Positions 33,888 to 44,224 of a DNA stretch of 64,000 nucleotides are shown here, one piece after another (the stretch's first letter is position 1; every line of letters starts with the position of its first letter). Both the position numbers and the translations under genes were made by a program. The stretch lies in contig CAJUNX010000002.1 in assembly GCA_910587865.1 (NCBI GenBank), forward strand, positions 53,171 through 117,170, given 5' to 3'. Below the pieces are notes generated by a model, which was not told the DNA's origin, ran no database searches, and worked only from the letters and a program-made list of their open reading frames with translations. Source of the stretch: an uncultured Roseburia sp. (GTDB taxonomy: Bacteria; Bacillota; Clostridia; Lachnospirales; Lachnospiraceae).

Positions 33888-35642
33888 CTACAGCCGGTAC
33901 ATTTCGCCGAATTCATGCAGCAGTCTCATATATTCGGCGCTTTCCGCACCTTCCAGCTGCTGTGCATAACGATGTTCCTGCACCTGCGAATCCTTTAACT
34001 GCATCATATAAATCGCAATATTCGAAGAGTGATCAGACACACGCCCGTAATCCATCGCAAGATCCGAGAGCACCAGGCCCAGCTCTATCGTACATTTTCC
34101 TTTGCGCAGGCGCTTGGTATGATGCTTTTTCACGGTCTGATATAAATCCTCGATCACCTCCTGCAGCGGTGCAACCGTCCGCGCGAGGTTCTGATTATTT
34201 GCCACAAAAGCATTGGTAGCGCGGTTTAAAATATCCGTAACCGCCTCTTTGTAAAGAGCCATTTCCTCTTTTCCCTTTTTGGAAAACTCATAGCCTTCCT
34301 CGTACATCTGCTTTGCGCTTTTCGCCACGTTAAGGGCATGGTCCGAAATACGCTCAAAATCCGTGATACTGTGCAGCAGCGCCGTCGTCTGAAGACTGTT
34401 CTGATAGGAAAGATTCTCACTGCTTAATTTGGTCAGGTAGGCGCTGATCCTGTCATCGTATGTATCCACCAGATTCTCGATCCTGACAATCTCCTGCGCC
34501 TTCTCCTCCGAGTACTCCGTCAGCAGCGACATTGCCTCGACAAAGCTGTCCCGCGACATCTCCGCCATCTGGCTTACCAGCCCGCGGCACCGCTCGATCG
34601 CAAAGGCCGGAACGCTTAAGAAGCGGTCGTCCAGAACCATAAAGACGTCTGTCTTTTTCTCGTCCTCCGTCTGCGGAATCGTCATGTAGGCCAGCTTCTC
34701 CAAAAGCCCCCGGAACGGGAATAAAACCACCGCCGTGAAGATGTTAAACGCGGAATGGATCACCGCAATCCCGACAATCCCGGCTGTCTCATCCATAAAT
34801 CGGAACGCAAAAATAGTGTCCGCAACATAAAATACGACAAGAAAGACAGCTGCGCCGATCAGTTTGAAATAGACCGGCACGATCGCTGCGCGCTTCGCGC
34901 CCCTGCTGGTTCCGAGCGCAGACAGAAGCGGCGTCACACAGGCTCCGATATTCTGCCCGACAATCAGCGGAATCACCGATCCGTAGGTAAACGCGCCTGT
35001 CACGGACAGCGCCTGTAAGATACCGACCGACGCCGACGAGCTTTGGATGACTGCCGTCAGAACGGTTCCCGCGACCACGCTCAGCAGCGGATTGCGGAAC
35101 ATCGTGAGGATCCCGGTAAACTCCGGCACGTCTGCCAGCGGCTCCACCGCTCCGCTCATTGCCTGCATCCCGTACATCAGAACGGCAAAGCCGAGCATGA
35201 TCTCGCCCGCGTCCTTTTTCTGATCATTTTTCCCTGATAAAAGAAAAATAATACCGATCATCGCCAGCACCGGTGAAAATGAGGACGGCTTTAACAGCTG
35301 CAGGAAAAAACTCCCTCCCTCGATCCCGGTTAAACTGAGCAGCCAGGCCGTGACCGTGGTACCGATATTGGCTCCCATAATAATGCCGATCGCCTGGGAG
35401 AGCTTGATGATCCCGGAATTCACAAAACCGACGACCATCACCGTTGTCGCGGACGACGACTGGATCACTGCCGTCACCCCTGCCCCCAGCAAAACTGCCT
35501 TAAGAGGCGTCGATGTCAGGCTCTCTAAGATATGCTCCAGTCTGCCGCCTGACATTTTCTCTATCCCGGCCCCCATTACATGCATCCCGTACAAAAACAG
35601 CGCCAGGCCCCCCATCAGGGTCAGTACTCCAAAAATATCCAT
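33888..35642 (-). CDS. Na/Pi cotransporter family protein
   Basis: A 584-residue membrane protein with two Na/Pi cotransporter domains (QSSSATTVMVVGFVNSG and QSSSASVGILQALSVTG, about residues 60-80 and 200-220) and a C-terminal helical PhoU-like domain from about 355. It exchanges phosphate with sodium across the membrane. Start MDIFGVLTLMG was chosen because GGAGGAA precedes it; the longer frame starts 13 codons upstream without a site. Confidence 0.85.
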   Translation of the reverse strand: MDIFGVLTLMGGLALFLYGMHVMGAGIEKMSGGRLEHILESLTSTPLKAVLLGAGVTAVIQSSSATTVMVVGFVNSGIIKLSQAIGIIMGANIGTTVTAWLLSLTGIEGGSFFLQLLKPSSFSPVLAMIGIIFLLSGKNDQKKDAGEIMLGFAVLMYGMQAMSGAVEPLADVPEFTGILTMFRNPLLSVVAGTVLTAVIQSSSASVGILQALSVTGAFTYGSVIPLIVGQNIGACVTPLLSALGTSRGAKRAAIVPVYFKLIGAAVFLVVFYVADTIFAFRFMDETAGIVGIAVIHSAFNIFTAVVLFPFRGLLEKLAYMTIPQTEDEKKTDVFMVLDDRFLSVPAFAIERCRGLVSQMAEMSRDSFVEAMSLLTEYSEEKAQEIVRIENLVDTYDDRISAYLTKLSSENLSYQNSLQTTALLHSITDFERISDHALNVAKSAKQMYEEGYEFSKKGKEEMALYKEAVTDILNRATNAFVANNQNLARTVAPLQEVIEDLYQTVKKHHTKRLRKGKCTIELGLVLSDLAMDYGRVSDHSSNIAIYMMQLKDSQVQEHRYAQQLEGAESAEYMRLLHEFGEMYRL

Positions 35643-35716
35643 TTCTTCCTCCGTTCGTATCCATCTGTCAACTACACACACATTTCATTTATAGCGTATT
35701 TCGGAATGATTTGCAA

Positions 35717-35896
35717 TCATTTACGGATCTCACGGGTATTTTTTTCCACCAGTTTTCTCGCAATCATAATCTGATGACCGCAGCCTAAGCATTTTAAGCG
35801 GAAATCCGCCCCCACCCGCAGGACTTCCCACTCGCTGCTGCCGCAGGGATGCTTCTTTTTTAAACGGACGATATCGCCCACCTCGTATTTGTCCAT
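35717..35896 (-). CDS. DUF951 family protein
   Basis: A 59-residue basic protein (MDKYEVGDIVRLKKKHPCGS, then CLGCGHQIMIARK) encoded on the minus strand in a frame hidden under a longer shadow frame. It is the typical DUF951 of Firmicutes, with one CxxCG and one PCG motif likely binding zinc. The usual context is near the S6/ssb or parB genes; here it stands alone. Function unknown. Confidence 0.8.
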   Translation of the reverse strand: MDKYEVGDIVRLKKKHPCGSSEWEVLRVGADFRLKCLGCGHQIMIARKLVEKNTREIRK

Positions 35897-36020
35897 ATAC
35901 TGCCGCTCCTCTCCGCAGATTATTTTCCAGACAGTTGAGAATGACTTCCCGCTCCCGGCTTTGCCTCTCCTCCGCTTCCTTCATCGCCAGCTATTATACT
36001 ATTCCTTTTCTATAAATACA

Positions 36021-36058
36021 AGAAGAAGCAGGATCCTGCTTCTGATCCTGCTTCTTCT
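36021..36058 (-). terminator. Terminator after GH106-like gene
   Basis: AGAAGAAGCAGGATC and GATCCTGCTTCTTCT pair over 15 bp with an 8-base loop. The U-run is weak. Confidence 0.6.
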
Positions 36059-36067
36059 GATTCCGGA

Positions 36068-39000
36068 TTATTCCACTGCCGCCGTACCGCAGCGGATCAG
36101 CTTCACTTCGCCGGTCATTCCATAGTCGCGGACATGCGCCTGAATGTGAAAGAGCGGGCCCGGTCCCTCCTTCTGCTCCTTAGCGCCGCCCTCGCCGACG
36201 TTCGCGTTGTTCGCATTGTCCGCAAGCTGCATGGAGAGCGCACTGCTCCTGTCATAGTAGCCCCTCGCCAGCAGGCGGTTGTTTAAGCTGCTTGACACCT
36301 CGACGCGGATCTCGTTATCGCCCTGCTTTAACAGCTCCGTCACGTCAGCCGTAAGCGCGTTCATATCCATATTGTCCGCCTTTTCGCCGTTCACATAAAC
36401 CGCACAGGTCTGCGTGTTCGTGCTGCCGATGGAGAGCACGATCCGCTCGTCCGCCGCCGGACCGTCTGGAAGGTTTACCGTCGTCGTGTAGTAACCGACA
36501 CCCGAGACGTCCGGTCCGACTTCCCGGATATCCTTCCACGGTCTTAAGTCCGTCTTTCCGACAGAAATATTTGTCTTCTTTGTCTCATAATACACCTCGT
36601 TTGTCACGATGCCGAGACCGCGGTCCTCCACGATGACCTTCTTTTCACCCTCGTTCCAGTCCTCCACGGTGAGATCCCACAGCGGAAGCGCGATATCCTC
36701 CGCCGCCGTCACGTTTACGGTCTGCGTCGTGCCGTCGGAGAGCGCCACCTCGTATGTACCGGTTTTTGCCGCGGATACGATGAGCTTTCCGTTTTCCCGC
36801 ACCACGCAGTCTGCATTCGTCGCCACCGCGTGAAGCTCCTCCTCCGCCGTGAGGTCGATCGCATACAGAGCCGCCTGACCGGGCGCAAGCGTTATATCCA
36901 GGCTGGTGCAGCCGTCCGCAATGCGGTAACAGCCCGCTTCCTCTGCCTTCGCGTTCCAGCAGTCGATCCGGTAAGGCCTGCCGGCGCCCTGAACGTTTAA
37001 CGTAAACGCAAAGTCTTCCTGATCGGTGTACTTCATATTGTATACATACACATAAAGCTTACCGTCATCTTCCTTCATGTGCGTTAAAATCTTCTGATTG
37101 CTCTCTGCAAATGCGGTTCTCGGCAGAATGCCTTTTTCGGCAAGCGTCTCATATGTCTGATCCTGATCACTCACCTCGCAGACATTCGGCAGAGCCTTCA
37201 TCTGCGCCACCAGCTCCGCAAGCCGGTCATCCGCATTATCGTTAAACGGCGTCATCATTGCGGCTTTCCGATGCGTTTTGCTGATTCCGCCCGGACGGAT
37301 CGTCTCGGTCACACCGTTGACAAATACGATCGGAAGCCCCTTCTTTGCCAGCGCAAGCAGCTTCTCTGCCGTCGCCACCGGCAGCGCCTCCTGATAGAGG
37401 ATCAGCGCCTGATAGCCCGGGCCGTCCGGCAGCAGCACGCCGTCCGCGACATCCACGAAGTCTTCTTCCAGAATCTGCGGCGCAAAATAATCCCAGGTAT
37501 AGCCCGCATTCTGCAGCTTCATGTCCTTCCAGTACATGCCCTCGTTCGCGCGCATGCCCATCTCAGAATAGAATTTCTCCTCCGGATTCCCGCCGAAGAT
37601 GAGATTATTAAAGTTATAGTCCAGTCTCACGATACCGAGATCCATCCGCGGTTTTCCCTGTCGCAGGATCATCTGATACCGGGCCACCATCGCCGTCCAG
37701 TCCCGATAGTGCTGATATGCCGGCTGTCTGGATCCGAAGCGCTCGGAGAAAATCGGCCACATGCCCTCATGGCCCGGCCAGTAGGTCGACGCATCCGAGC
37801 CCGCGATGCTCGAGTATCCGTGCAGCACCGTCTTCGTCACACCAGCCGCAAACTGCGTGTAGATGATCTGATTGTAAAAATCAAGGCCCATCATATAGTT
37901 TAAGAGCGTCGCTCCCGTCTCGCTCGAGTAGGTGCGGTTGTAAATGTGAGCGGGCCCCGCCAGATTCCGGTAGGACTCGATCTGCGACGCGAACTCTAAG
38001 GACTCCGTCTCGATCCCGTCCACATATTTTCCCGGCTGTGAGATCTCAAACGGCAGACCGTAGGAGATCTCCGCGCGCAGCGTCATGTTATGCGTGTGCA
38101 GCCACTCCTGCATCGGACGGAGCATATTCTCCATGTACATATCCGTCATCGTCTGATAGAGATCATTTAGCAGCTTCTCCGCAAAGGTCTCGTCCTTCAT
38201 GAAATAATGGTAGTTGTAGACCGGCTGCATCATGCCCGGCTGCTTTAACACAAACGGAAGATACGGCGTTAAATCATAGCCCCGGCGCGCCTCAAACTCT
38301 TCCATAAAATGATAGCCCCAGAACTGTCCGCCCTTTCCGAAGGTGCCGAGTTCCAGCGAATCCATGTACATCATGCCCCTGCCGTTCTTCTCGAGGTTTG
38401 TGCGAAGCTCCGGCGTGAGCACATTTTTTTCCCAGTAATCGATAAATGCTTCCACACCATAGCGGTCAATGTAGTTGATCGTGTAGGAAACACTCATTGA
38501 GGGCTCCGCCGTCTGTCCGGTTCCGTGGATCCAGAAATAAAACACCAGGTAATCCCCGTCCGCGGGCGCCGTCCAGGTCAGTTTCCCGTCCGCGGCCTCA
38601 CCGGTCAGCACCACGGCGCTTTCCTTATCGAGAAATGTCTTCTCCCCCTTCTCCTCCACGCGGATCGCGACGACCGCCACGAGCTCCTGTTTTGTCACGC
38701 CCGGCATCACGAGCTTTGATTTTAAAATCTCCCCCTCGCGTGTCTGGCCGGCCGAAAGCTCCTCCACCGCGTAGTCGAGCTCCTTTGCCGCGCATTTATC
38801 GTCCGGCGTGATGCCCACCAGGTTCGCGTTCGACCAGTTCGTCCCGCTTGTCATGGACACGCCCATGTCATACTTTGTCGTTTCTTCTACAACCGTATGT
38901 GAATCATGTACCCACTCCTCGGCGCCCCAGCCGTACAGCTTCGAGTCCGCGCCCGGCTCCTCCATGGCCAGAAACTCGACTGCGCCGAATCCCGTGTCAT

Positions 39001-39127
39001 GTAAATCTTTGATCTCCTTTTTTAAGGTCTCATCCGTGTGAAATCCCTCCGCCAGCCACCAGCGGACGTCCGGACGGTATTTGATATCCGGTTGCTTCAG
39101 CTTCTGCATGTTTTCACTGTTTCCCAT
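36068..39127 (-). CDS. GH106-like glycosidase (putative alpha-L-rhamnosidase)
   Basis: A 1019-residue protein without a signal peptide, so it works on imported oligosaccharides. The opening (RPDVRWWLAEGFHTDETLKK), the W-rich first 100 residues (GTNWSNANLVG), the catalytic-type central barrel with MYMDSLELGTFGKGG and FEARRGYDLTPYLP, and the C-terminal beta-sandwich with RLLARGYYDRSS follow glycosyl hydrolases of the GH106 or rhamnosidase-like type; I cannot be sure of the exact family or linkage. It lies last on the strand of a ribose-type sugar importer and divergent from a YesMN pair, so the imported sugar is probably a rhamnose- or uronate-containing glycan. Confidence 0.65.
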   Translation of the reverse strand: MGNSENMQKLKQPDIKYRPDVRWWLAEGFHTDETLKKEIKDLHDTGFGAVEFLAMEEPGADSKLYGWGAEEWVHDSHTVVEETTKYDMGVSMTSGTNWSNANLVGITPDDKCAAKELDYAVEELSAGQTREGEILKSKLVMPGVTKQELVAVVAIRVEEKGEKTFLDKESAVVLTGEAADGKLTWTAPADGDYLVFYFWIHGTGQTAEPSMSVSYTINYIDRYGVEAFIDYWEKNVLTPELRTNLEKNGRGMMYMDSLELGTFGKGGQFWGYHFMEEFEARRGYDLTPYLPFVLKQPGMMQPVYNYHYFMKDETFAEKLLNDLYQTMTDMYMENMLRPMQEWLHTHNMTLRAEISYGLPFEISQPGKYVDGIETESLEFASQIESYRNLAGPAHIYNRTYSSETGATLLNYMMGLDFYNQIIYTQFAAGVTKTVLHGYSSIAGSDASTYWPGHEGMWPIFSERFGSRQPAYQHYRDWTAMVARYQMILRQGKPRMDLGIVRLDYNFNNLIFGGNPEEKFYSEMGMRANEGMYWKDMKLQNAGYTWDYFAPQILEEDFVDVADGVLLPDGPGYQALILYQEALPVATAEKLLALAKKGLPIVFVNGVTETIRPGGISKTHRKAAMMTPFNDNADDRLAELVAQMKALPNVCEVSDQDQTYETLAEKGILPRTAFAESNQKILTHMKEDDGKLYVYVYNMKYTDQEDFAFTLNVQGAGRPYRIDCWNAKAEEAGCYRIADGCTSLDITLAPGQAALYAIDLTAEEELHAVATNADCVVRENGKLIVSAAKTGTYEVALSDGTTQTVNVTAAEDIALPLWDLTVEDWNEGEKKVIVEDRGLGIVTNEVYYETKKTNISVGKTDLRPWKDIREVGPDVSGVGYYTTTVNLPDGPAADERIVLSIGSTNTQTCAVYVNGEKADNMDMNALTADVTELLKQGDNEIRVEVSSSLNNRLLARGYYDRSSALSMQLADNANNANVGEGGAKEQKEGPGPLFHIQAHVRDYGMTGEVKLIRCGTAAVE

Positions 39128-39169
39128 GTGTTTCCCCTCCTGTTTTCTGTTTTGCTGCTATATATGTCA

Positions 39170-39210
39170 GGGGACAGCCCCGCTTCTGCTGATGGTATGC
39201 GGCTGTCCCC
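39170..39210 (-). promoter_or_regulatory. Hairpin in GH106-like leader
   Basis: GGGGACAGCC and GGCTGTCCCC form a 10-bp stem around a 21-base loop, 43 bases before the start codon. No U-run. It is in the 5' leader and may be a stability or regulatory element. Confidence 0.35.
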
Positions 39211-39273
39211 CGGTATCCGTTCTTTCTTCATTGTATCGATCAATGCGCAATCCGTCATGTGGTTTTATTATCC

Positions 39274-39302
39274 ATCATACCGGATCCGTATCATGCCGGC
39301 AA
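39274..39302 (-). promoter_or_regulatory. Promoter of GH106-like gene
   Basis: TTGCCG-17-TATGAT on the minus strand. The gene therefore may be transcribed apart from the importer genes upstream. Confidence 0.45.
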
Positions 39303-39385
39303 CGTAAATAATCAAACCGGTCACAATTCAGACCATATTTGGCGACAAACCACCCACACCCGACCGATACACTTTCTTTCCCGGC

Positions 39386-40360
39386 CTATGCCCGGCTGCC
39401 TGCCGCCTTTCGCACTGCCTGTTTCCTCCGATACTCCGCAATATTCGCGGTATTCCCGGAGATCCCGAGCACCAGCAGAAGGAACACACCGAGCACGATA
39501 TTCTGAAGGTTGTCGGTCAGCCCGAGCGCGATAAATCCGTTAAAAATAATCGAGATCGTCAGCTCTCCGATAAAGATCATCAGCGGCATGTTGTCCACAA
39601 GACGCAACAGCTGCATCCCGATCAGCACACCCATCATGGGTTTAAATACCATCGACATACTGACCATGCCGATCGCCACGGTCACCTGACCGGAGTAGCA
39701 GCTCTGAATCACTGCACCGAATGCACAGAAGATGCCGCTTAAAGCAAAGGCAGTAAATTTTAGCCGCCCGGTATTAACGCCCATATTCTTAAGCATCACC
39801 TCGTCGTTCCCGCAGGCCATGATCTGACAGCCGGTGCTGGTCTTATACTGGATCAGATAGGAAATGACGCATGCCACCGCCACAAGAATCAGGTTCTTCG
39901 GCCAGCTGCCGATATTGATCATCGCCTCGGAAAACTTCACTGCGGATCCGGTTCCCGCCACCTCCGAGAGTTTGTAGGAGGCCACCTCCATCACCAGCAC
40001 AACGCCCATCGAAACTACCATTGACGGGATCCGAAGGATCCGGTACAGAAACGCGATTACAAACCCCCCGGCAAACGCACCGGCGATACACCCGATCAGA
40101 AATCCCGGTACGCCGAGGGAGTTTCCGAGCACCGCTCCCACGGCGGCGCCTAAGATTACCCGCGCGCCCGAGCTGAAATCCATCAGCCCGCACATCATGA
40201 CCGGCGCCATCGCAAGTCCCAAAACCGTCGGAATCAGGCTCTGACTGACCACTACCTGGGTCGTATGAAGGCCGAATCCCTCACAGACCAGGCTGAAAAA
40301 CAGGAATAATACGACAGGCAGCGCGAAGATGCCCGCCACGCTAACTATTTTTTTCTTCAC
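39386..40360 (-). CDS. Ribose-type sugar ABC permease 2
   Basis: A 324-residue permease of the RbsC/BPD_transp_2 family, about ten membrane segments. The start is a GTG (VKKKIVSVAGIFALPVV) with GGAG 9 bases upstream; the longer frame lacks a signal and reads as nonsense. Motifs PVMMCGLMDFSSGARV and LKNMGVNTGRLKFTAFALSG are seen. It pairs with the other permease, ATPase and binding protein encoded around it. Two different permeases in one importer is usual for CUT2 sugar systems. Confidence 0.8.
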   Translation of the reverse strand: MKKKIVSVAGIFALPVVLFLFFSLVCEGFGLHTTQVVVSQSLIPTVLGLAMAPVMMCGLMDFSSGARVILGAAVGAVLGNSLGVPGFLIGCIAGAFAGGFVIAFLYRILRIPSMVVSMGVVLVMEVASYKLSEVAGTGSAVKFSEAMINIGSWPKNLILVAVACVISYLIQYKTSTGCQIMACGNDEVMLKNMGVNTGRLKFTAFALSGIFCAFGAVIQSCYSGQVTVAIGMVSMSMVFKPMMGVLIGMQLLRLVDNMPLMIFIGELTISIIFNGFIALGLTDNLQNIVLGVFLLLVLGISGNTANIAEYRRKQAVRKAAGSRA

Positions 40361-40478
40361 ACTACACTCCGTTCCGCCGCAGGCGCCAGGTTTCCCTGAA
40401 GCCGCGGCTGTCTGATTCTTATCTGTCGGCCGCCCTGTGCAAAACCGCCGTGCACGCCAGCCTTTTGGTCTGTATGGC

Positions 40479-41744
40479 CTACAGCTCATAATTTGACAAC
40501 AGCTCCTGCAGCGCGTTCTCATCAAAATCCGGGTTATTCCAGCGCATCATCTGCTGCAGCTCATCCTCCTCAAAGAAGACATACTCCGGGTTGCTCCCCG
40601 CCTCCTCATAAGCCTTTGCCTCCTCCACGGTGCGGATCTCCGCCATATCAACAAAATTCGTGCTCTTTCCCTCCAGACTCCCGCTGATGGGTGTGCCCTG
40701 CACTGCGTTCACCAGCTTGATCCCGCACACATACATATCCAGTGCAAAGGACGGTGTTCCCACCGAATAGGTCAGGATTCCTGTCTCGAATAAAGCCGTA
40801 ATACCCTCCGGATGGTCGATACAGACCACCTTTACGTCTTCCCTTCCTGAATCCTGCACTGCCTTGACCGAGATTTCCTGCACGCCGGTCACGGTTGTTC
40901 CCACGCAGAATACCGCATCCAGATCCGCGTTTGCGGAGAGAAAGCTCTCCACCGCGTTCGTCACATCCGACGCCTGCGCCAGCCCTCTCGCCTCGCCGAC
41001 AATCTCAATGTCAAACTCTTCACACGCCCTTGCCAGTCCGGCTTCTCTCGCATCACCGGTGGTATCGCCCTTTGTCGTCGTGATGATCGCGATCTTCTTC
41101 GCATCACTCTCCCCGAGATATTTTCCGACCAGATAGCCGGTGTTTTCTTCGTCCTCATAGCAGTTTCCGACATAGTAAGGAGACGCCTCGCACATTGCCT
41201 TAATCTCCTCGTCATTGATGCTGCGCATCGAGATCGCCCAGTAAACTCCCGCCTCGTCGCACAGTGAACAGATCGTCGGCAGAACCGAATCCGACGGCGG
41301 GCAGAACATCAGTCCGTCCACACCGGCCGCAATTTCGCTTTCCACAAATGTAAGGCATCCATCCGCATCAAACGTTGACGCCTGATATACGGTCTTTACT
41401 TTTGCCACTGGTCCAAGCTTTTCATTCAGATTGTAAGACATCTGATTCATAAACATCACGCCGGAATCGGCAAACGGAACCGCGATTGTGATTTCGTTTA
41501 AGTCAGCCGCTGCCGCGCTGTCACTTCCAGTTCCCGCGCCTGTCGCATCACTTTCCGTATCCGCCCCGGTATCATCCCCGGCGCTGCCTGCGTCTGCCGC
41601 ATCATTTCCAGCGTCCGCCGCATTTGCATCCCCGCCGGCGTCTCCTCCGGTGCTCCCGCCGCTGCCGCCCGCATCACCGCACCCGGCGAGCAGCCCCACC
41701 GTGAGCATTGCTGTCATTACCGCTGCCAGAAAACGTCTTTTCAT
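40479..41744 (-). CDS. Sugar-binding lipoprotein (CUT2 type)
   Basis: A 421-residue periplasmic-type binding protein of the ribose/galactose class. Signal MKRRFLAAVMTAMLTVGLL and lipobox LAGC; then an extreme Gly/Ala/Asp linker of about 70 residues, much longer than usual. The folded part starts at about residue 90 (NEITIAVPFADSG) and has the class hallmarks GVDGLMFCPPSDSVLP and VFCVGTTVTGVQEIS. It delivers the sugar to the permease pair. Confidence 0.8.
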   Translation of the reverse strand: MKRRFLAAVMTAMLTVGLLAGCGDAGGSGGSTGGDAGGDANAADAGNDAADAGSAGDDTGADTESDATGAGTGSDSAAAADLNEITIAVPFADSGVMFMNQMSYNLNEKLGPVAKVKTVYQASTFDADGCLTFVESEIAAGVDGLMFCPPSDSVLPTICSLCDEAGVYWAISMRSINDEEIKAMCEASPYYVGNCYEDEENTGYLVGKYLGESDAKKIAIITTTKGDTTGDAREAGLARACEEFDIEIVGEARGLAQASDVTNAVESFLSANADLDAVFCVGTTVTGVQEISVKAVQDSGREDVKVVCIDHPEGITALFETGILTYSVGTPSFALDMYVCGIKLVNAVQGTPISGSLEGKSTNFVDMAEIRTVEEAKAYEEAGSNPEYVFFEEDELQQMMRWNNPDFDENALQELLSNYEL

Positions 41745-41770
41745 GATAAAATCCTCCTTAAAAATGTTGT

Positions 41771-42703
41771 TTATTTGATGACCTTCATATTTTTCCGGTC
41801 AAAGGAAATCGAGATCGCAATCAGGAAAATCAGGCCCTTTACAATCTGCTGCGTGTTCACGTTATACCCCATCAGCGTCATGCCGGAGGTTAAGAATGCC
41901 ATGGTTAAGCTTCCGACGATGACGCCGCGGAACTTTGTCGTAGGTCCGCCGGACATGGGCAGCCCGCCCAGCAATGCGGCGTTTAACACGTTCATCATTA
42001 AGGTGCTGCCCGTCTTGCTGCTGGCCGTTCCGGTGCGGATCAGGCTGACAAATCCCAGCAGTCCCACCAGCGCTCCCATGATCACAAATGCAGCCAGCTT
42101 GTGTCTTCCGACATTGATTCCAGTCTGTCTCGCCGCTTCCGGACAGGATCCGATCAGTTTTCCTGTCTTTCCATAGACTCCGTGCTCCAGCATCAGATAG
42201 CCGGCCACCATACATCCGATCAGGATCACCAGCTTGAGCGGCAGAGTATACCACTTTAACATCTCAAGGGGCGCCTGCTGCACGCTGTTATCCAGCACGA
42301 TTAACACCAGCCCGTTTAAGATGAACTGCCCGGCGAGCGTCGTGATAAATGCGTCGACATGCGCCTTTACGTGAACCAGTCCCAGAATCCCGGAGATCAG
42401 CATTCCGGTTAAGAGCGCTGCCGGCAGCGCCAGCCACGGATTGATCTTCGCAGCCAAACAGGCCACCGCGCAGCTGACCGCCATATTGGCCCCGATCGAG
42501 AAATCCAGAATCCCCATGGCAAATAAAAACGCGTAGCCGGAGGCGCCGACAATGATGTAGAGCCCGTCATTTAATACCGCCTTCAGATTCTGCGCCGTGA
42601 ACAGCCTTCCGCCCGAAAACGCCCCGAAAAAGATCAGCACCGCCGCGAGTCCCAGAAAGGGGAAGATTTTCTGAAAATCGACTTTTGTCGTATTTGCTTT
42701 CAT
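41771..42703 (-). CDS. Ribose-type sugar ABC permease 1
   Basis: A 310-residue permease of the same family as permease 2, with about ten membrane segments and the hallmark GLLGFVSLIRTGTASSKTGS. The start MKANTTKV is chosen because AAGGA is 9 bases ahead; the ATG three codons earlier sits directly on it. Likely part of one operon: ATPase, permease 1, binding lipoprotein, permease 2. Confidence 0.8.
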   Translation of the reverse strand: MKANTTKVDFQKIFPFLGLAAVLIFFGAFSGGRLFTAQNLKAVLNDGLYIIVGASGYAFLFAMGILDFSIGANMAVSCAVACLAAKINPWLALPAALLTGMLISGILGLVHVKAHVDAFITTLAGQFILNGLVLIVLDNSVQQAPLEMLKWYTLPLKLVILIGCMVAGYLMLEHGVYGKTGKLIGSCPEAARQTGINVGRHKLAAFVIMGALVGLLGFVSLIRTGTASSKTGSTLMMNVLNAALLGGLPMSGGPTTKFRGVIVGSLTMAFLTSGMTLMGYNVNTQQIVKGLIFLIAISISFDRKNMKVIK

Positions 42704-42724
42704 TTTTTCCATTCCTTCGTCCCC

Positions 42725-44224
42725 CTATACCATATAATCGATCAGCATCGTCTCGGTCAGATTCTGCTCCCGCGTGAATTCGCCGCTGATCCGCCCGTCT
42801 TTTAAAATGATCGTCCGATCGCTCATCCCGATCACCTCGGGCAGCTCCTCCGAAATCAGAATAATACTCTTATTCTGGCTGCGGAGCTCCTGCATCAGCG
42901 CGTAGATATTGGATTTTACCCCGATGTCAATTCCGCGGGTCGGACAGTCGAGAATAAAGATATCCGCCCCGAAGCCCAGCCATTTTGCCAGCGCGACCTT
43001 CTGCTTGTTTCCGCCGGAGAGCTCCATCACATACTGGCCCGGCCCCTGCATCTTGATCTCAAGCACGCCGGCCCATTTGTCCACAAATTCATTCTGTGCC
43101 TTCTCCCACAAAAACGGCCCTTTTGCCAGCTTTGAATAGGAAGCGGAGCAGATATTGTCCCGGATACTTGAGGCGATCATTAAGGATTCCTGGTCTCGGT
43201 TTTTCGAGATATAGGCGATCCGGCGGTTCATCGCATCCCGCGGTGAGTGAATCGGCGTCCCGTCCCCTGCCGTCACCTTCCCGAGATCCGGCTCGATGTT
43301 GCCGTAGGCCACGCTCCCTAAAATATGCATGCCGCAGTCCGCCAGCCCGCCGAACCCTAAGATCTCTCCTTTGTGCAGCTGAAAGCTCACATCCTTAAGC
43401 TCCTTTGCCGTCACATGCTCCATGCAGAGCACGACCTCCTCGTTTTTACACGATTCCATGTCGTTCCGGTAATAATCCTCCGACACCTCACGGCCAACCA
43501 TGAGCTTTCTCACCAGCGCCGCGTCGAACCGATCCTTTTCCAGCGTATCGATATAGACGCCGTCCCGCAGGATCGTTAAGGTGTCGCAGACCTCCATCAG
43601 CTCGTCGATGTCATGGGAGATAAAGATCACGGATCTGCCCTCCCCCTTCATCCGTTTCATAATCTGATAGAGGATATCGCGTCCGTTGCGGCTTAACGCC
43701 GTCGTCGTCTCGTCGATAATGAGAATCTTCGGGTTTAAGTACATGGCGCGCGCCACCTCCACCAGCTTCCGGTCCTCGAAATTTAAGGCCGCCAGCGGCA
43801 TCGCTGCTTTGATGTAGTCCGCCCCAACCGCGTTTAACGCCTTCTGTGCGGCCTCATTCATCGCGCGGTTGTTTAAGATGCCCCCTTTGCAGAACATGCT
43901 CTCTTTCCCGACAAAAATATTTTTCGCCACGGTGAGCGCATCAAAGGTTCCCTTTTCCTGCAGTATCATACAGATCCCTTTTTCATTCGCCTCCACGCTG
44001 TTCTGAAATTCACAGAGCCCGCCTTCCAGATAAATCTTTCCGGAATCCGCCTTCTGGATCGCCGCCACGATGGAAGTCAGCGTCGACTTGCCGGAGCCGT
44101 TCTCCCCGATGAGCCCCAGGATCTGGCCCCTGCGCAGGGAGAGACTGACCCCTTTGAGCGCCTTTGTGATGCCAAAGCTCTTGTACATGTCTTCCACTTT
44201 CAGCAAGAGGTTTTCCTGCTCCAT
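42725..44224 (-). CDS. Sugar ABC transporter ATPase, duplicated (CUT2 type)
   Basis: A 499-residue ATPase with two ABC domains. First: Walker A GENGSGKSTL near residue 38, Walker B ILIIDETTTALS. Second: signature ELSGGNKQKVALAK and Walker B IFILDCPTRGIDIG; its Walker A is degenerate, as is usual in RbsA-like proteins. The start MEQENLLLKV is taken because the GGGGG run is a ribosome site 8 bases before it; two codons upstream (MNM) would be too close. First gene of the importer. Confidence 0.85.
   Translation of the reverse strand: MEQENLLLKVEDMYKSFGITKALKGVSLSLRRGQILGLIGENGSGKSTLTSIVAAIQKADSGKIYLEGGLCEFQNSVEANEKGICMILQEKGTFDALTVAKNIFVGKESMFCKGGILNNRAMNEAAQKALNAVGADYIKAAMPLAALNFEDRKLVEVARAMYLNPKILIIDETTTALSRNGRDILYQIMKRMKGEGRSVIFISHDIDELMEVCDTLTILRDGVYIDTLEKDRFDAALVRKLMVGREVSEDYYRNDMESCKNEEVVLCMEHVTAKELKDVSFQLHKGEILGFGGLADCGMHILGSVAYGNIEPDLGKVTAGDGTPIHSPRDAMNRRIAYISKNRDQESLMIASSIRDNICSASYSKLAKGPFLWEKAQNEFVDKWAGVLEIKMQGPGQYVMELSGGNKQKVALAKWLGFGADIFILDCPTRGIDIGVKSNIYALMQELRSQNKSIILISEELPEVIGMSDRTIILKDGRISGEFTREQNLTETMLIDYMV

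Noticed and set aside
39170..39210. Terminator between permease and glycosidase genes
   Set aside because: The hairpin lies downstream of the glycosidase promoter and is not followed by a U-run on either strand.
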